Notes: generated by a model from the sequence alone, not told the origin. Counted from the first letter of the stretch, positions 45,849-59,187 are shown. The stretch: 64,000 nucleotides of DNA from Stichopus chloronotus (GCA_021234535.1 CM037838.1:12049929-12113928); one strand, 5' to 3'. Numbers and translations: made by a program.

Positions 45849-47929
45849 GTTAGAAAATTCACTCTACTTTACTCTCTGTAATTTCAATGCAAAATTATCC
45901 ATTCAATGCAAAATTATTGATTGAAATATATTTGGTAATGATTACGTAAAGGAAAATAATAACACACACCGTTATGTCACATTAAGTCCTATATTTCATC
46001 CCCGCATATGCATTTACACCATTGAGCTTTCATTAAATCATTTTCAATGATGGGTTGCAACCAAAATGTGGGTTGCCAGATTTTTCCTGTTGGGTCACAT
46101 GAACCTGTGTTAATCCCAAACTATTTGCAGACAGATTTCAAATCCCCTTGACATCAGTAATGTCTTTAATACCTTTTTTTGCAAATAGTGGAACCTTTTA
46201 CAAGTTCTTTATTTCTGTGACCCGGTTACGAGTGATGATATCTTCAGTAAAATCATGTCATTAAAAAACATCCTCTGCTGGTTATGATGAAATTTCACCT
46301 GTTGTATCTAAGCATGTTTCTGATTATATACTCCCTCCCTGGTGTCATATTTTAACATTTCAGTAAATTAGGGCATTGTTCCCCACGTTTGAAAATTGCT
46401 CGGGTTGTCCCTATCTATAAAAACGATGATAAGGAGCTTGTCATAAATGTTGTTGAAACCATAACAGTGCAGTTGCATGTATAGATGACGAATTACTTGG
46501 GTACCGGAAGCATTTATCAGTTCGGACTGGTTCATATTAGGAACCCTTTCCTGCATCAGTTTTCGATCAACCTAACTTAAAATGATTCTACGTCCATACT
46601 TAAGATGCTTCTACATCCAGATTTATGGGTTTTTTTTTAAACTTCTACAAAGTCTTTCTGGGGTGCTGGGCAGTGTGGGGTGTACAGGAAATTTTGGTCC
46701 AAGGTACAAGTGGACCCTTTGGCCCATTTTATGAAATTCTGAGAATGCTCACTCTCCTATTGCCATTGTGCAATCTCAATGGTTTGTGATCTGTTTGTGG
46801 TATTAGAGAATTCTTGATCCATGATCCAGTCTGGAATCTTTGCCCCATTTTATGGAATTCTTCAAAATGCCTCTCCACCTTCAGATTGTCATACCTTTAG
46901 TGGTGTGTATAATTTTGGTATTTTGTCAATATGATAATCTGTTAGTGGTATCTGACGAATGTATATAAATTTTGGATTTAGGACGGAAAGTAGGCCATCG
47001 CGTCCATCTTGGACTTTAAACTTCTTGAACAACGTAAAGGTGTCGCTAACCGAGTAGCATTATCTAAGCTTAAGTTTTTAACAGTGTACACTAAACAAAC
47101 AGGATGCCATTTGCTGTGATTGAATTTAACCAGTCTACATTGCATGGTGTAAGAATACTATCGTATTTTGACTGGCACCACCAACCTTTTAAGAATGATT
47201 TTATTGTAGTGTATGGGTTTTGGTAGTTAGGGTATTGTGTACTTGTTGGAAAACTATTTTCGAGGAATTCGTGAAACGGTCAGGAGACCAGGAAAGTACT
47301 TTATAATTGAGACTCCCGTTACCGCCCAGTATTTGGCAAACAAACATAATAGATTCCAGCTTGATGACGAGTCATCATCAGATCGAACGCTCGAGTGTCA
47401 TCTGATCAAGGAAAATCACAACGCGCGCGTTATCACATAGGATGCAGGTATAGTTAGTTTGATATCTAACCGTTAACCTCTCTAATGACATTCTTCATTC
47501 ACCTGTAGGGTGTTTACATAATTGGGAATGACACGATACTTTCTAAACTCTTTTTGATGATACAAGGAGGGGTGGGGGTCTTCCTTTGAGTTCTTGATTT
47601 AGTTGTTTGGTATTTTACACTAAGTAAGGAAACTTGTAGCATATCCGATCTTCATCTTTCTTTTGCGTTGATATTAACATTTTTATATCATGATTCGTAA
47701 TTCTAATGAATTGATGTTTTAAGTTTTTACCTCAGAGAAACAGATTTGAGTTAATGTACTTGTGACAGTATTGACCGAGTTTTTCATTACAAATGTTGGA
47801 AATAGTCAACATTTTCATGAAAATCCTTAAAACATTGACCATTTAACAAACAAATTCCTCTTTTACAATTGCATCATGAATAAACAGAAGTCAATTTGTG
47901 ACGTCCAGTGAAGGACTCACCTGATATGT

Positions 47930-49170
47930 CTTATGTTATCCTTACTTATGCCTTGGATTACAAAAAGTCAACTATTGGGATCATTATTGATTTAAAGCAA
48001 GCATGTGATACAATTGACCAAAATTCATTATTTGTAAAATAAGAGTATTATGGATTTAGAGGAATTGTTCATAAGTGGCTAGAGAGTTACCTTTTAGCGA
48101 GTTACCTTTCAAATAGTGAACAATACGTGTCTGTTGGTAATGTTAATTAAGTTACTATGGACATAGTGTGTGATGTACCACGGGGTCAAACTTAGGATCA
48201 AAAATATTAATTTTATATATTACTGATATTTTGTTCTGTTACAAAATTTATGAAATTGTTCTTTTTGCTGACGACACCAACATATTTTGTTCTCATCTTG
48301 ATACAAATGCGCTATGCATATAGAATGCTGAACGTCGGAAGCTAAGTATATGGTTCCATGTAAAGATTTCACTCAATATTTACAAAACTCATTTTATCAT
48401 CTTATCTCACTCTGTAATGAATTTATATGTACAGGTTTACATAAATGGTAGATGTATTGACATGGTGGCACATACGAAATTTCTAGGTGTCCTTATAGAT
48501 GATTAGTATTATTAGTTAAACCTGGAAGATCCATATTAGTCAATTGACAAAGAAATTATCAAAATGTAATGCTGTTCTATACAGAGCAAGATGTTAGATG
48601 AGCAGGCACTCTTGACATTATGTTATGGGATTTTCCATCCATCATAATGTTATTGTATTGAAGTATGGGGTAACACTTACAAATCCAACCTTAACCCATT
48701 ATTCATAATGCAAAAAGGGGTAAGTCGGATTTTGGCTAATGCTAATTATTTAGAACATACTTTATCTCTCTTTCATAATTTGGGTACACTCCCATTAGAA
48801 AAATTAGTTAAATTCAACATTGGGATTTTCATGTAAAAATCATACCATAAAATTGTGCCACCAAGCGTGCAACTTTATTTTACCACTTCGCATTGTATTA
48901 ATACCAGACGTTAAAATTATTTCCATCAAAGGCTATGGAATTCCCTTTCTCGGCATCTAATAGGCGGCAAAAACATTTAAAAAGATGTTAAAAAACGCAA
49001 CTGCTTACATCCTATTCATACTATAGTTAAAAGATTCAGCTACTTCAGTGTAGTCATGAATTGTTCTCTGTAAAACGTATTTAGCGTTTTATTACTCCTC
49101 TATTGAGAATGTCATTGTAAACCTTGTTTTGTTCATTGCTGGAAGAAATAAACTGAACTGAAAAATTGAA
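47930..49170 (+). mobile_element. LINE reverse-transcriptase 3' half, inactive
   Basis: RT motif A appears as GIIIDLKQACDTIDQNSLF (about 47,978-48,035; a live copy has DLxKAFDTIDH). It is followed by YYGFRGIVHKWLESYL, EQYVSVGNVN and IVCDVPRG (motif B). The motif C region reads LFADDT-like in another frame ('tgctgacgacaccaac', about 48,268-48,283), then HTKFLGVLIDD (about 48,472-48,504) and WKIHISQLTKKLSKCNAVLY (about 48,524-48,583), the thumb. The C-terminal tail follows, with RILANANYLEHTL and LGTLPLEKLVKFNIGIFM. Stops and frameshifts occur throughout. It ends at a region with AATAAA and 'ctgaactgaaaaattgaattg'. Endonuclease and ORF1 are missing, as in 5'-truncated insertions. Confidence 0.85.
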
Positions 49171-49712
49171 TTGAAACGTGATTGAGAAAGAAAATGTAAA
49201 GGGCTAAGAAAAGAAAATCTGACACTGTGCAACGCCCTACATCATATGCTTTGCATTTTCGTCAAACTTGGAAAAGTCTTATGTAAAAAAAAAAACGGTC
49301 ATAGAGAGAAACACAATTCCTACGCATTGTCACTCAGGATTTCATTCTGCAAACTTCTTACTGAAGCTACCCTTTTCTAGATGCATGTCACTTGGTTTGT
49401 AAAGACAGGAAATATACCGTAGTGCTATGTTATCACATATACCTCGTGGTAGGTTTGAATTGTATGCATTAAGCTGATTCCAATAAACTTGTAATCAATA
49501 ATCCTATTGTATAACACTTGTGTAAGACTGGAAAACGATACACTAAAAATATTCAGCAGTACACTATTAGAGCAAAATAATTGATATTATCTATTTGATT
49601 GAACTGAAATTCCGTTCTCAGGTGTCATATCAATTTTACTGAATATCACATGATTTTTAAGTTCATAATATCACATCGTAATCATGAAAGGTGATTTCTA
49701 ATTTATTTTCAG

Positions 49713-49748
49713 AGATGTGACGTTCGTGGTAATTTACCTGGAGAAGAG
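49713..49748 (+). CDS. Putative micro-exon 2, right copy (RCDVRGNLPGEE), GC donor
   Basis: A 36-base phase-0 exon after ttattttcag encodes RCDVRGNLPGEE, the counterpart of RCDLDGDLPEEE at 5,176-5,211. The donor is gcaaga rather than gtgaga. GC-AG introns are a known minority class, so this copy may still splice, or the base change may be decay. The next expected exon has lost its acceptor in this copy. Confidence 0.4.
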
Positions 49749-49920
49749 GCAAGAGTCTCAACGAACAATATTTAAAATTGATTAAGACTCAAAGCATAGC
49801 GCATCATTTAGTTAATGTCACATGATATAGGCCTAGGTACTAGATATCTGGTTACTATTTGCATTTTAATATAATTTACTATTAACTATATAGTTTATTA
49901 CGGTAAAGATCATTCTACAA

Positions 49921-51490
49921 ACAACCAGGTATGATATAACTGACATAATTCAATATCAGCAAGCTTTTCTCGTAAATAATCAAGAGTTATCCTAAAATCA
50001 ATGTGTAGATTACTGTTTTATGAACACTAAAATTCCAACTGCGATGTCTTCGGTATCTTAATATTCAAATAACACCTAGATGAACGTTAAAATATTTCAA
50101 AGGAATAATAACAATAAATTCCTGAACGAACAGGAGCATCAAGTTTACTTTTAATGTACTTTCATTATTGCATGTCATTCAGATATTTTTTTTTTTTTGT
50201 GGAAGGAATGACATTGGCGTGATTGAGCATCCATCCCCCTTCAGGTTTTCCTCAGACAGCTCTAGTGTATACAGTTTCTAATCACTGGATAATTTATACT
50301 GAAGAAGCTGACACTAGTGTATATATGATGTCGACATCGTTAAGTGAACTGTCAAACAGCGCCCGCAAATTCCAGACGAAATGATACGAAAATGTAGATT
50401 GTGAAACAACCGTCATCCTTTTATTTTCGATTAACGATTTTTCTCTCGTAAAGTCTGCTTTACAATACCAACTTTCTGATAGATTTGCAAATTTAGGAAA
50501 ATAATGCTCTTACTTTTGCCTGCTAATTAAGTGATATATCTAATTATCTGTCTTTTCTCCGACAGGATTCTTGGCCAGTTTAGTAAGAGATAGAGACAGA
50601 CGAAGAAGTAAGAATATATATTCTTACTAAATTGTAGTTATACAAATATCTAGAAATCATTTAAATTCGATATGTAGTTTTCATCAATGCATGGCGTTTC
50701 TAACTGGACATTCAAAGAATATCTAACATTAGCAGAATACAAATTACACTTACAGTCAGTTAATGACGCTAATTTTTTTCATTCGTCATCCTGTAGTGTT
50801 AGAGTAAATGTGACATGAACATAAATTTAAAGGTTTTGACATAATTAGTCATGAAAATGTTGAAAACAACCACACTTTTCATCAAAATCCATCCATTATT
50901 TATTATTTTGCAAACACATTTTCGTTTCTTAATGACATCATCAATGAACACAGGCCAGATATGCAAATTTGTGATGTCGAATGAGCTACTCACATGATAA
51001 ATCATACGTTATGTTTTGTTTACATAACTTTCCAAGGACAAGTGAGACTTCATATTTTACATCTTTCTCAACCAAACAACTTGGCTTGTGATTTGAAATA
51101 TCTGAATGAACAACCAAAATACTTCAAAAAGCTACCCTCTAAAAAATAAGGCGATACATCCAATGATAATAATTTGAAACAGACTTCCATGCAAGAAGCG
51201 CATGTGGTTAATCTCTGTTCAACAACAAAGCTATTTAAACACCAAATTTGTTGTCACCATTAACGTACTTTTGCATGTGTAATTATGTTCATTACTGCGA
51301 CTGGTTCTGCCAAATCGTCCAGTTTGGGACTAGCAACCAGAGTGATCGTGACGTTACGGAGTATTGGTGTTAGCTAAACATTGTTTTGAAACACTTTCTG
51401 TGTATACTTTTGTATAGTATATCTAGGTTTTCACTGAACAGTTCCCTGTGACTTTTATCCGAAGTTTGAACAAGGGTGATAATTCGACAA
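49921..51490. other. Non-coding, no gene recognised
   Basis: AT-rich sequence after the duplicated segment. An open piece after 'tctccgacag' at 50,569 (FLASLVRDRDRRRSKN in one frame) is bounded by a possible acceptor only and is not called as an exon. Confidence 0.4.
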
Positions 51491-51493
51491 CTT

Positions 51494-51664
51494 TCAATTT
51501 GTAAGAATGGCTACCCTACTCTCATTTACTTCAATATCGTTAAGTACTTCTCCCAAATTCCCTTTACAGGACACTTCCCATTCTTTGTTGACTGCATATA
51601 TGAAACAGTATGGAGCCACAGTCTGAACAAGTATAAATACTACCGACATCGTTAGCGACAACAT
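51494..51664 (-). CDS. Possible small secreted or first-exon peptide (signal-peptide-like)
   Basis: An ATG-started minus-strand frame of 56 codons begins MLSLTMSVVFILVQTVAPYC, a good signal-peptide-like hydrophobic stretch. It continues with VNKEWEVSCKGNLGEVLND and ends ...AILTN before TGA. The segment C-K-G-N-L-x-E-V-x-N-D-I loosely recalls the cysteine-rich cap in front of extracellular leucine-rich repeats. It may be a first exon or chance. No neighbouring exon with LRRs was found on the minus strand. Confidence 0.22.
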   Translation of the reverse strand: MLSLTMSVVFILVQTVAPYCFIYAVNKEWEVSCKGNLGEVLNDIEVNESRVAILTN

Positions 51665-53560
51665 TAAAAAATGCAAAAATAGACAAAAATAGAGAGGACA
51701 GTGTCTCCCGACATCAACCGACCCCGACCTTCCACGGCCTACGTCTCACGGTAAACTACATAAGGAATACGATTTGTTGAAGCTTTCGCTGTGCTAATGT
51801 TTCAAAACCGAACAGTTTAATGACATGTTATATTAAATATTAACCTATGCTGGTCACCTTTTTTGACCTCGTTGCTTCTCCTTTTATATTTGAACTTTTA
51901 TGGAATATGTACGCATCGATGATTTAAATATCGGTACTATATAAAGCAGCATACTTTTTATATAATTCTTGAAACTATAATGTAAGTTTCTTTGGTATTT
52001 TCTTTTCCCTGATGCCATCACAAAACAAATGAGATTGACAAAAATTGGTCATTTATATTTCACTTTAAAACAGTTGCATCTACAAACGGTGTTCTTATTA
52101 ATCTTTATTTTATAATTGATACTCGTGAGAACAACGTTGGATTCTCTTATGAGGAGTATATGAACTAAAAAGTTGCTGGAAACAATTTAGTTTTGATCAC
52201 TCACTGCGATTCCATAATCAAGAATGTTTATTATTTCTTTTCATTTTTCTGTTATAACGTGTGTCTTCACTGCCTTACACTGTATCCTCTGAATGGATGC
52301 TACGAATAATAAAAGCCATACATAAAAACAAGACACACGGAAACTTGCATTTGAACTATTTGGCTTAATGGTTTCGTATAATACTTGTACAAAAATAAAA
52401 CTTGATTTAATAATTTTGATCATTTTACTAAGCTTGCAATGCATTTTGCTCAACTCTTGATTATATGAGACTACACCCTTACTTTAAATAGACCAGTTAG
52501 ATATATTAATGTCAAATTGGTGTCAAATGTCAAAAATGTCAAATTATAAACCGCAGAAAAACCATAGTTGATAATAAGTTAATGATACAATGCATGGCGG
52601 TGCCTTATCCTGTTATCTTCTTTTCGTGTTATCTCGTGCTTTATTCAATATATGTATTATTATACCTGTTGATACACAGTCGATAATTTGATATATTTTG
52701 ATTATTTTAAGTCTACTATATCACTTGTCGATGTTCCCGAGCCAAATGATTTTTCATTTGTAAAGCAAGTAATTATATTACAGTAATCACACCTGTAATT
52801 TAAGAAATCTGTTTCTTTTTGAAATGAAGAAAACTACAGGAGCACTTTCTTTGACGTCATTGCGTGAGAGCATTTAACAGACTTACATACAAGTAGATCA
52901 TTTTTATAGCTTTTATGTGCGATCTAGAACACGAAGTTTCAAATAATTCCTAAACGTACACTTTCAAGGATACAAACGAAAATGCAGTTGTCGTTTTGTG
53001 TGACATCCTTCAGTTTTCACATCCACATGACCTCCTACGTCAATAGTGACATATTTAAAGGATATTGGGTGCTTTTTTATTATAATTATATTGGGTACAT
53101 TGCGTACCCATACTCTGTAAAAATTGTTCATACATACTTGGGGAGAATGTTCAACTACTATTAGTCCATTTCAGTGAGGTGACCGCTGGTGATTGGCTAG
53201 AAAAAGCAACGACGATAAACCGCGGTCAAACAAAGGCTGATGAATACAATAAAACCATGAATTGACAGTGGTTTGCAGTCCTCTTACACAAAACATTGGC
53301 CAATAGTAAAAGTGAAACAAGAGGGCAATCCACTGAGTTGCATGTCTCATCGTCAACATGCACATTGATTTCAATACATGGCCTGCACATGGGAATTTTA
53401 TATAGTTTATTGCTAAGTACTAAGTAAGCTAAGTTAATTGGTTTAATAGTTCTCAAGATATGCTGGAAATAGCAATTTTGGGGCAAAACAGACTTTTTTC
53501 CTAAAAAATCAACAATTTGACTCCATTTACCATACAACTAATACATCTTGCACGTATTGG
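51665..53560. other. Non-coding, no gene recognised
   Basis: AT-rich sequence with short frames only. No transposon ends, RNA gene or conserved exon was seen. Confidence 0.4.
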
Positions 53561-53639
53561 CATCATGCACAACCTTACCAAGTTTCAACTTAATCGCTCA
53601 TATGCTTTTCAAACTATTCTGGAAAAATAACAATTTGGA

Positions 53640-53701
53640 CAGGTCCGGACGCACACACACACACGCACGCACACCCTCACGCACGCACACGCACACACAT
53701 T
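53640..53701. repeat. CA/CACG-rich simple repeat
   Basis: Runs of 'cacacacacac' with interspersed 'cgcacg' units. It sits in a stretch (about 53,560-53,900) with the sequence 'gtttccatggcaaccattc' and 'gatgagataataaaattcg', which looks like part of an interspersed repeat. Confidence 0.8.
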
Positions 53702-53899
53702 GGCAGGGACACGTTTTCATTTATACCACCCAACATGACCCTAATGTAACCATGGTCACTCTACTATGGGGTACCCATGGGGTGTCGCTGCTCATACACT
53801 CCAAGCGTTTCCATGGCAACCATTCTCCCATGGGTGCACAGTACAATATATAGCTCCACTAGCCAAGTGACTACAATATCTCATCTAGCCCCAGTAGGG

Positions 53900-55915
53900 C
53901 GATGAGATAATAAAATTCGATTTGAAGTTTGTATACCTAACGTTATGTAGGGTTACAGAAAAGTAAGGAAGGCCTATAAATTTATGTAAATATAAATCAC
54001 AAATATACGTAGCAACAGCATGATAATGTCAGTGGTAATTCTTTCTAGGACAATCCTACCTCTCTAAATATCAGAATTGTGTCACGTGAAAGCTTATTCA
54101 GCATTTTTTTGAGTCAGATGGGTAACTTTGGGCGACCTAGTTGTGTGATCCATAAACTGAAGCTATGGGCTGCATGCTTTGGAGTTAGCGAAGGCCCAAG
54201 TGAGTAGTCCCTACATCATAACAACCATCGTTGAGAAAAGGCTGTATTTCTCTACTTTCTGTAATTTGTATGAATGAAGGATCGCTTTCTGTCATTAATC
54301 AAATGTGATTAGATCTGGCTGAAGTGACGTAATTTATCTTGGTGAGTTGAATCATCCAATAAATTGAACCTGATTATTGAGATTGATAAGGATCTCTCAG
54401 GTCTTTCAGATGTCTGCTCTCTGTTTGTGATCTTTGGATCTAATTTAATGTTATACTCCTCGACATTGTGGCGTAGATGGACCAATACTTTGCCTGGGTG
54501 GTTTCACAAGGGCACGCTCGAATCACATTTATTCTACATTTAAATACGGCACGGTCGTAAAGAAACGAATGTTGAGAGAACAATGATTTATCGAACATAT
54601 TTATAAAGAAATGTCGAATGTCTTTTCATTGTTTTACATATTTCTTGATTTAATAAACTTTCAGCTGTACAAATTACATATAATCAGCAATGGCTGCGGT
54701 GTTTTCGAGTGGTTTATTTCCTGGCAGGAGAAAAAACAATTTTGTAACTGGGAGTACTCTTGTAGGACATATTTCTTTATTATGTGTAAGACCGATAAAC
54801 ATCAGGATGATGTGCAAATAGTAATCGTGCTCTGGCGAAGTAGTCATAGTAAACTATGAATTGAAAAGGAAATAGTACGTTTGCTTCACAGAAAACAATC
54901 ACAATTTCAGACCAATGTTTGTGGATGTAAAATAAGTGGTCCTCAAAAGTAATAAAGGACAGTTACCTTCTTTCCAAGAGACCCCAGATAGAAATTCAGT
55001 GATTTGTTTCTCAACAATAATTTGTTTACCCATCAAAATTTCAATGATGCATCTTTCTTTACTTATTACGCACATAATGATTTTAGGACATGAATCTTTC
55101 GCAGATGTTCATTGATGAGACAATGTGCAGACAAAGGCTAAAGCTATTTTCTTCTTATGGCATTTCGATTTATTCTAAACGAGATATTTCCCTGTAAGTA
55201 CAAGAGAAGAAAATGTAATTATCTACGTTTCTTAGTACTTGTGCGTTAACACATAGCGAATGTCTCCGTCCCGTGAAGTGTGTATATAAACACAGTATGG
55301 TCTCTATGACAGACTGTGTATTTAAGCTACTGTGAAAGACCGTATATACGTTGAAGCTCAAACAACATAATTTCATTTAAATACACATTCATTTCGATAT
55401 TGAATATCACACTTATTATATTTTATAGCGATATTACGTCAGCTCATACTTAAAGTCATAGGACTTCAGAAATAAGGAAAACTGGCAAAACGAAAAGTGG
55501 GAAAAAAATTTTAATTTAATATTTTAAACGAGGAACTAAGTCACTTCATTTCCGTTCAGTATTATGAGTTTGCACTCTAAGTAATTGTCTTGAAATTTAC
55601 ATACAATTACTCCAGACGAGACCGTCTCGTGAAAAAAAAGAAGGATGATTAAGGATGATTTAGCGACTACTAAAGAAACAAAAATTTTCATTTTACAAAA
55701 GCAACATTTGATTTTGTTTTTTAAAAGGATTGAAAATATATTTTTAACTACAGAGAGAAAACAGGGGATTTATCAAGTGGATTTGGGGTCAACAAAAGGG
55801 GAAACTGTGGCTTTTGATACAAACTGTTGAAAACGTACTGTACACAGTAAGTCTTTGTTGGAAGTTTAATAAATATACTGATATCGACTAATCCGAAGGA
55901 GCGGTGAAAAGATAG
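53900..55915. other. Non-coding, no gene recognised
   Basis: AT-rich sequence. The short frames at 54,611-54,859 and 55,645-55,830 lack any known pattern. Confidence 0.4.
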
Positions 55916-55929
55916 TTGAAATTAACTCA

Positions 55930-56490
55930 TACTAGTACAAGTTATTGTCCGGCATCACATCCATGTGATTTATATTTGGGTCCTAAACATCACACACACA
56001 CACACGTAGTTTTATCCTTGTTATTTGAGACCGCACCATCCGCGGTAATTGTTTGTTACCAAGGATTCTATTCCAACAAATCTCAAATCCCATGTAGTCT
56101 ACCAATTCAATTGTTCAAGCTGTAACGCTTGCTATATCGGGAAAACCCACAGACATTTGGCCACAATGAGCTTCTAAAATCCGATAAAAACTCACATGTT
56201 TACAAACACTTACACAAATCCCCATCTTGCAAGGCAAAATGCGATCACAACTCTTTCAAAATCTAGGCACCCACTAATCTGCAGCTTAAACTCAAGGAAA
56301 GCCTTCATATCAACTGGAATCTGCCCAATCTCAACAAACAACTGGAATCCCCATTATTTTATTTATTCAACTAAGTGTTACTTCTAAATATTTTGTCTTT
56401 GACAACGTAATTGGTAGTACGTTCACCTCTCCTTATTCAATCTTATCATCAACCTGACGATGGAAGTTGACCTTCCGAAACATGTCGTAT
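55930..56490 (+). mobile_element. Penelope-like element fragment with GIY-YIG nuclease remnant
   Basis: From 56,097 the plus strand reads VYQFNCSSCNACYIGKTHRH, a clear GIY-YIG nuclease start with the CxxC pair seen in Penelope-like retroelements. It goes on, after a small deletion and a frame change, with SDKNSHVYKHLHKSPSC, then HNSFKI and, past a stop, TNLQLKLKESLHI and LNLPNLNKQLE-like residues (to about 56,345). This matches the usual 'IKEALxI...PxLNKQ' end. The segment normally holding the catalytic R and the 'R..EH' block is partly deleted. The reverse-transcriptase part is not present. The nuclease would nick DNA during retrotransposition in a live element; this copy is dead. Confidence 0.8.
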
Positions 56491-56595
56491 TTTTATCATA
56501 ACCTTTGTGTACACTGTTAATATATTGATGTTTTCGATCAAATCAGTGGTGTATTGTCTCATTTTATTATCTGGACTTGTGCTTCGTAGAACATT

Positions 56596-56598
<3 letters not shown>

Positions 56599-56679
<81 letters not shown>
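56599..56679. repeat. (TA)n microsatellite, about 40 units
   Basis: About 81 bases of uninterrupted alternating A and T follow the Penelope-like fragment. Length is probably polymorphic and can be mis-assembled. Confidence 0.97.
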
Positions 56680-56685
<6 letters not shown>

Positions 56686-59185
56686 CATTAGTGACAAGTA
56701 GCCAAATAATACATTCACAGATTCTGAAACGAAAATCAAACTTATCAAAACTGTCAAATTAAAGTTATCCAAACGGTAAAATCAAAGTTATAAAACGGTA
56801 AAAAAAAAACTGTACTGCCCTTAAAAAAAGAGATTACTTTTTTCTTTCACCATTTCTTTTCGTAAATACATAAAGTAAATACTCCGTAACTTCTGAAACG
56901 GGATGATGAGGGGGGTGGGGTGTTGGAGGTTGGTGGATTGAGGAACTCTGTCGAACTACAGCTTAGGCTAAACTTGAACAAAAACAATCACGGCGACGAA
57001 TTTCAGACTGCATGTCAACCACACCATGCTACAAAGAGAGCAATTCTGTAAGTCAACAACGATATGTGATGCAACAACCGGAAGAAACTCGTCAGGTAAT
57101 CCTCTGCGCTTGATCTTAGCAAGGAGTTATTGATTTTCGTGTGGACTTTGACGAGAGCTAGATAGTGCTAGTAGTGGGTGACCTCAGTATGTGTCAAAAA
57201 GGTTTTCTGTCTTATGAACAAGAAACGAATTAACATATTTATCAAATACATTTGTAACTTGCATAGCAGCTATTAATATGGGCAGGTAGGCAGTTGCGTA
57301 GCTGGACATTTTCTCTGGGGACCTAATTTTTTTTTTATTTTGTTTTACGTGTCGGCATTAAGGAATCAAACCTCCCCCAAACCTTTTCAACTCACATGAG
57401 TGTCAGCTTGACTTTTAAGTCTCAAATAATTTTAGGGGAGAGGGAATAAGCTGGTTTGCTTGGTAATATGAGGGAATCAATGACCTATTTTCCGCAATAG
57501 GGAAGACCTTATCCCCTCTAGTATCTGAATTTTTTTTGGTTATGTAAAGTTAACCAGACGCCCCAATGGTGCCCCTTTTTGATGCCTTTTTGAACTCAAT
57601 CACAGAAATAGCAGTTTCTAAGTGAAGCTGCGTATTAGCTCAACCTAATTGAATGTTTTAAAGCAAATTGAGCGTAAACTTAAATATATTTAAAATCGAA
57701 AACACTTTAAGGTTTGAAAGTGCTCGTTTTTTTCTTTTCTTTATATCATCCGATTACCCCAAGGAATCACACCTTGACACAAATGTTAACAGAGTATAAA
57801 TTTATAAGAAGAGAATGCGCAGCAAATTTTAAAGACTACGTCAAAATGTTTAACAAAATAATGTAGAAACACTACATGTACTGACAGGCATTGCTTTAAT
57901 TGTCATGTAAAACCTGGTATACTCTCTAATACTGGAATTTGTTACAAATTGCAGGCAAAACAAAAGATGAGACAAGACGATTAATGGAACAAAGTTAACA
58001 ATGGACCATCAAGCTGATTGCTTAGGTTAGTTTGCTCCTGACTGATGTGAGGACTTTCTTTTATCCAAAGTTAGAGGTTAGTGAGAGCTGAGTCGATAAT
58101 TTTGATGGAGTTTTGATCGCATTTGCGTGTGCAGATTTTGCAATTGCACGCTTCTTGTGATCTAAAAGAAATCTGTTTTTAATAAGAAATGTTTTACATA
58201 ATTTGAAAGAAGTAAAAAGTAACGTAAACTTAAACTTTTACATTGATCTGATAAATTTTCGGGCTACGTGTTATGCATCACAAGAGAGTTTACCAATGTA
58301 AGGAAGCTTGTAAAACCTAACGTCGTAAGAAACAGGTTCGTCATTGTTTTGCATTGCATCCTTCATTAAAAGTACGATGTAACAATTTTGTCGATTAAAT
58401 CTGGGGGTGGGAATTGATTTCTTTCATCATTGGACATAGGCGTTGTTAAGCAATATAAAATCGTTCCAGGTGTTGTTCACTTTGTACAACCTGTCAATTA
58501 AAGTTTTGACAAGTGCAATTTTAAAAAGGGAATGAAGCTGACAAAAAAACAATGAGTGATCCAATGTAATCCAATGGGTTTTGATAAACAGACGTATTGC
58601 ATTGTTCACTATTTTAAAATCCCAAGATATAGTTACGAAGCAACCTGTTATGTACAGATTAACGTGCAGAACCTTAAATATAATGTCAAAATGTTGGAAA
58701 CACAAGTTCTTTGTTAATGGTATATCAGCGGCGCCTCATCTGGTCAAACTGCGCTTCATGTGCTCAGTATGTAGCATTATAGATATGTTCATTAAAGATG
58801 GCTAAAATAAAGTCATTTGTTTATCCGCTTTGGTATTGTAATGTGGGAACAAATGTAGATCATCAACATCAACAACCTCATGCGGAGTTCACCAAGGAAG
58901 TGATACAAATTTTAACATGACTTTACCTCGACGCGGGTGAATAAATGTCCAGAAATGGACATGGGCATGTCATTGGTGTGGCTTGCTGTTGTGTGATTTT
59001 GATGAACAGTGAATTTCAGTTGATTTTCTATAAAGGCTTTAGATATCGAACTAGCCTGGACCTAACCCCAATTGGAACGAAACTTAAAAATTAGAGAATT
59101 TTTGTGTTCGTAAAAAGTTCATTCTCATTGAGCCGTCAGTACCCAGAGTACAGATACAACGCCCATACTGACAGTGACCTGAAGA
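56680..59185. other. Non-coding, no gene recognised
   Basis: AT-rich sequence with poly(A) tracts near 56,800. There is a G-rich patch at about 56,908-56,935. No coding pattern recognised. Confidence 0.4.
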
Positions 59186-59187
59186 CG

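Larger units (their letters stand above)
45720..49920 (+). repeat. Right copy of the segmental duplication (partner about 1,040-5,435)
   Basis: Blocks match the left copy in order and orientation, including both micro-exons and the intron blocks near 46,050, 47,600 and 49,608. The plus-strand LINE remnant at 47,930-49,170 is specific to this copy. About 44 kb separates the starts of the two copies, with the NLR gene between them. Confidence 0.75.

Noticed and set aside
53548..53853. Open frame across the CA-rich repeat
   Set aside because: The residues come from the simple repeat (HTHARTP-like) and the flanks look like an interspersed repeat, not a gene.
56449..56772. Frames with long YIYIYI runs on both strands
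   Set aside because: They are translations of the TA microsatellite.
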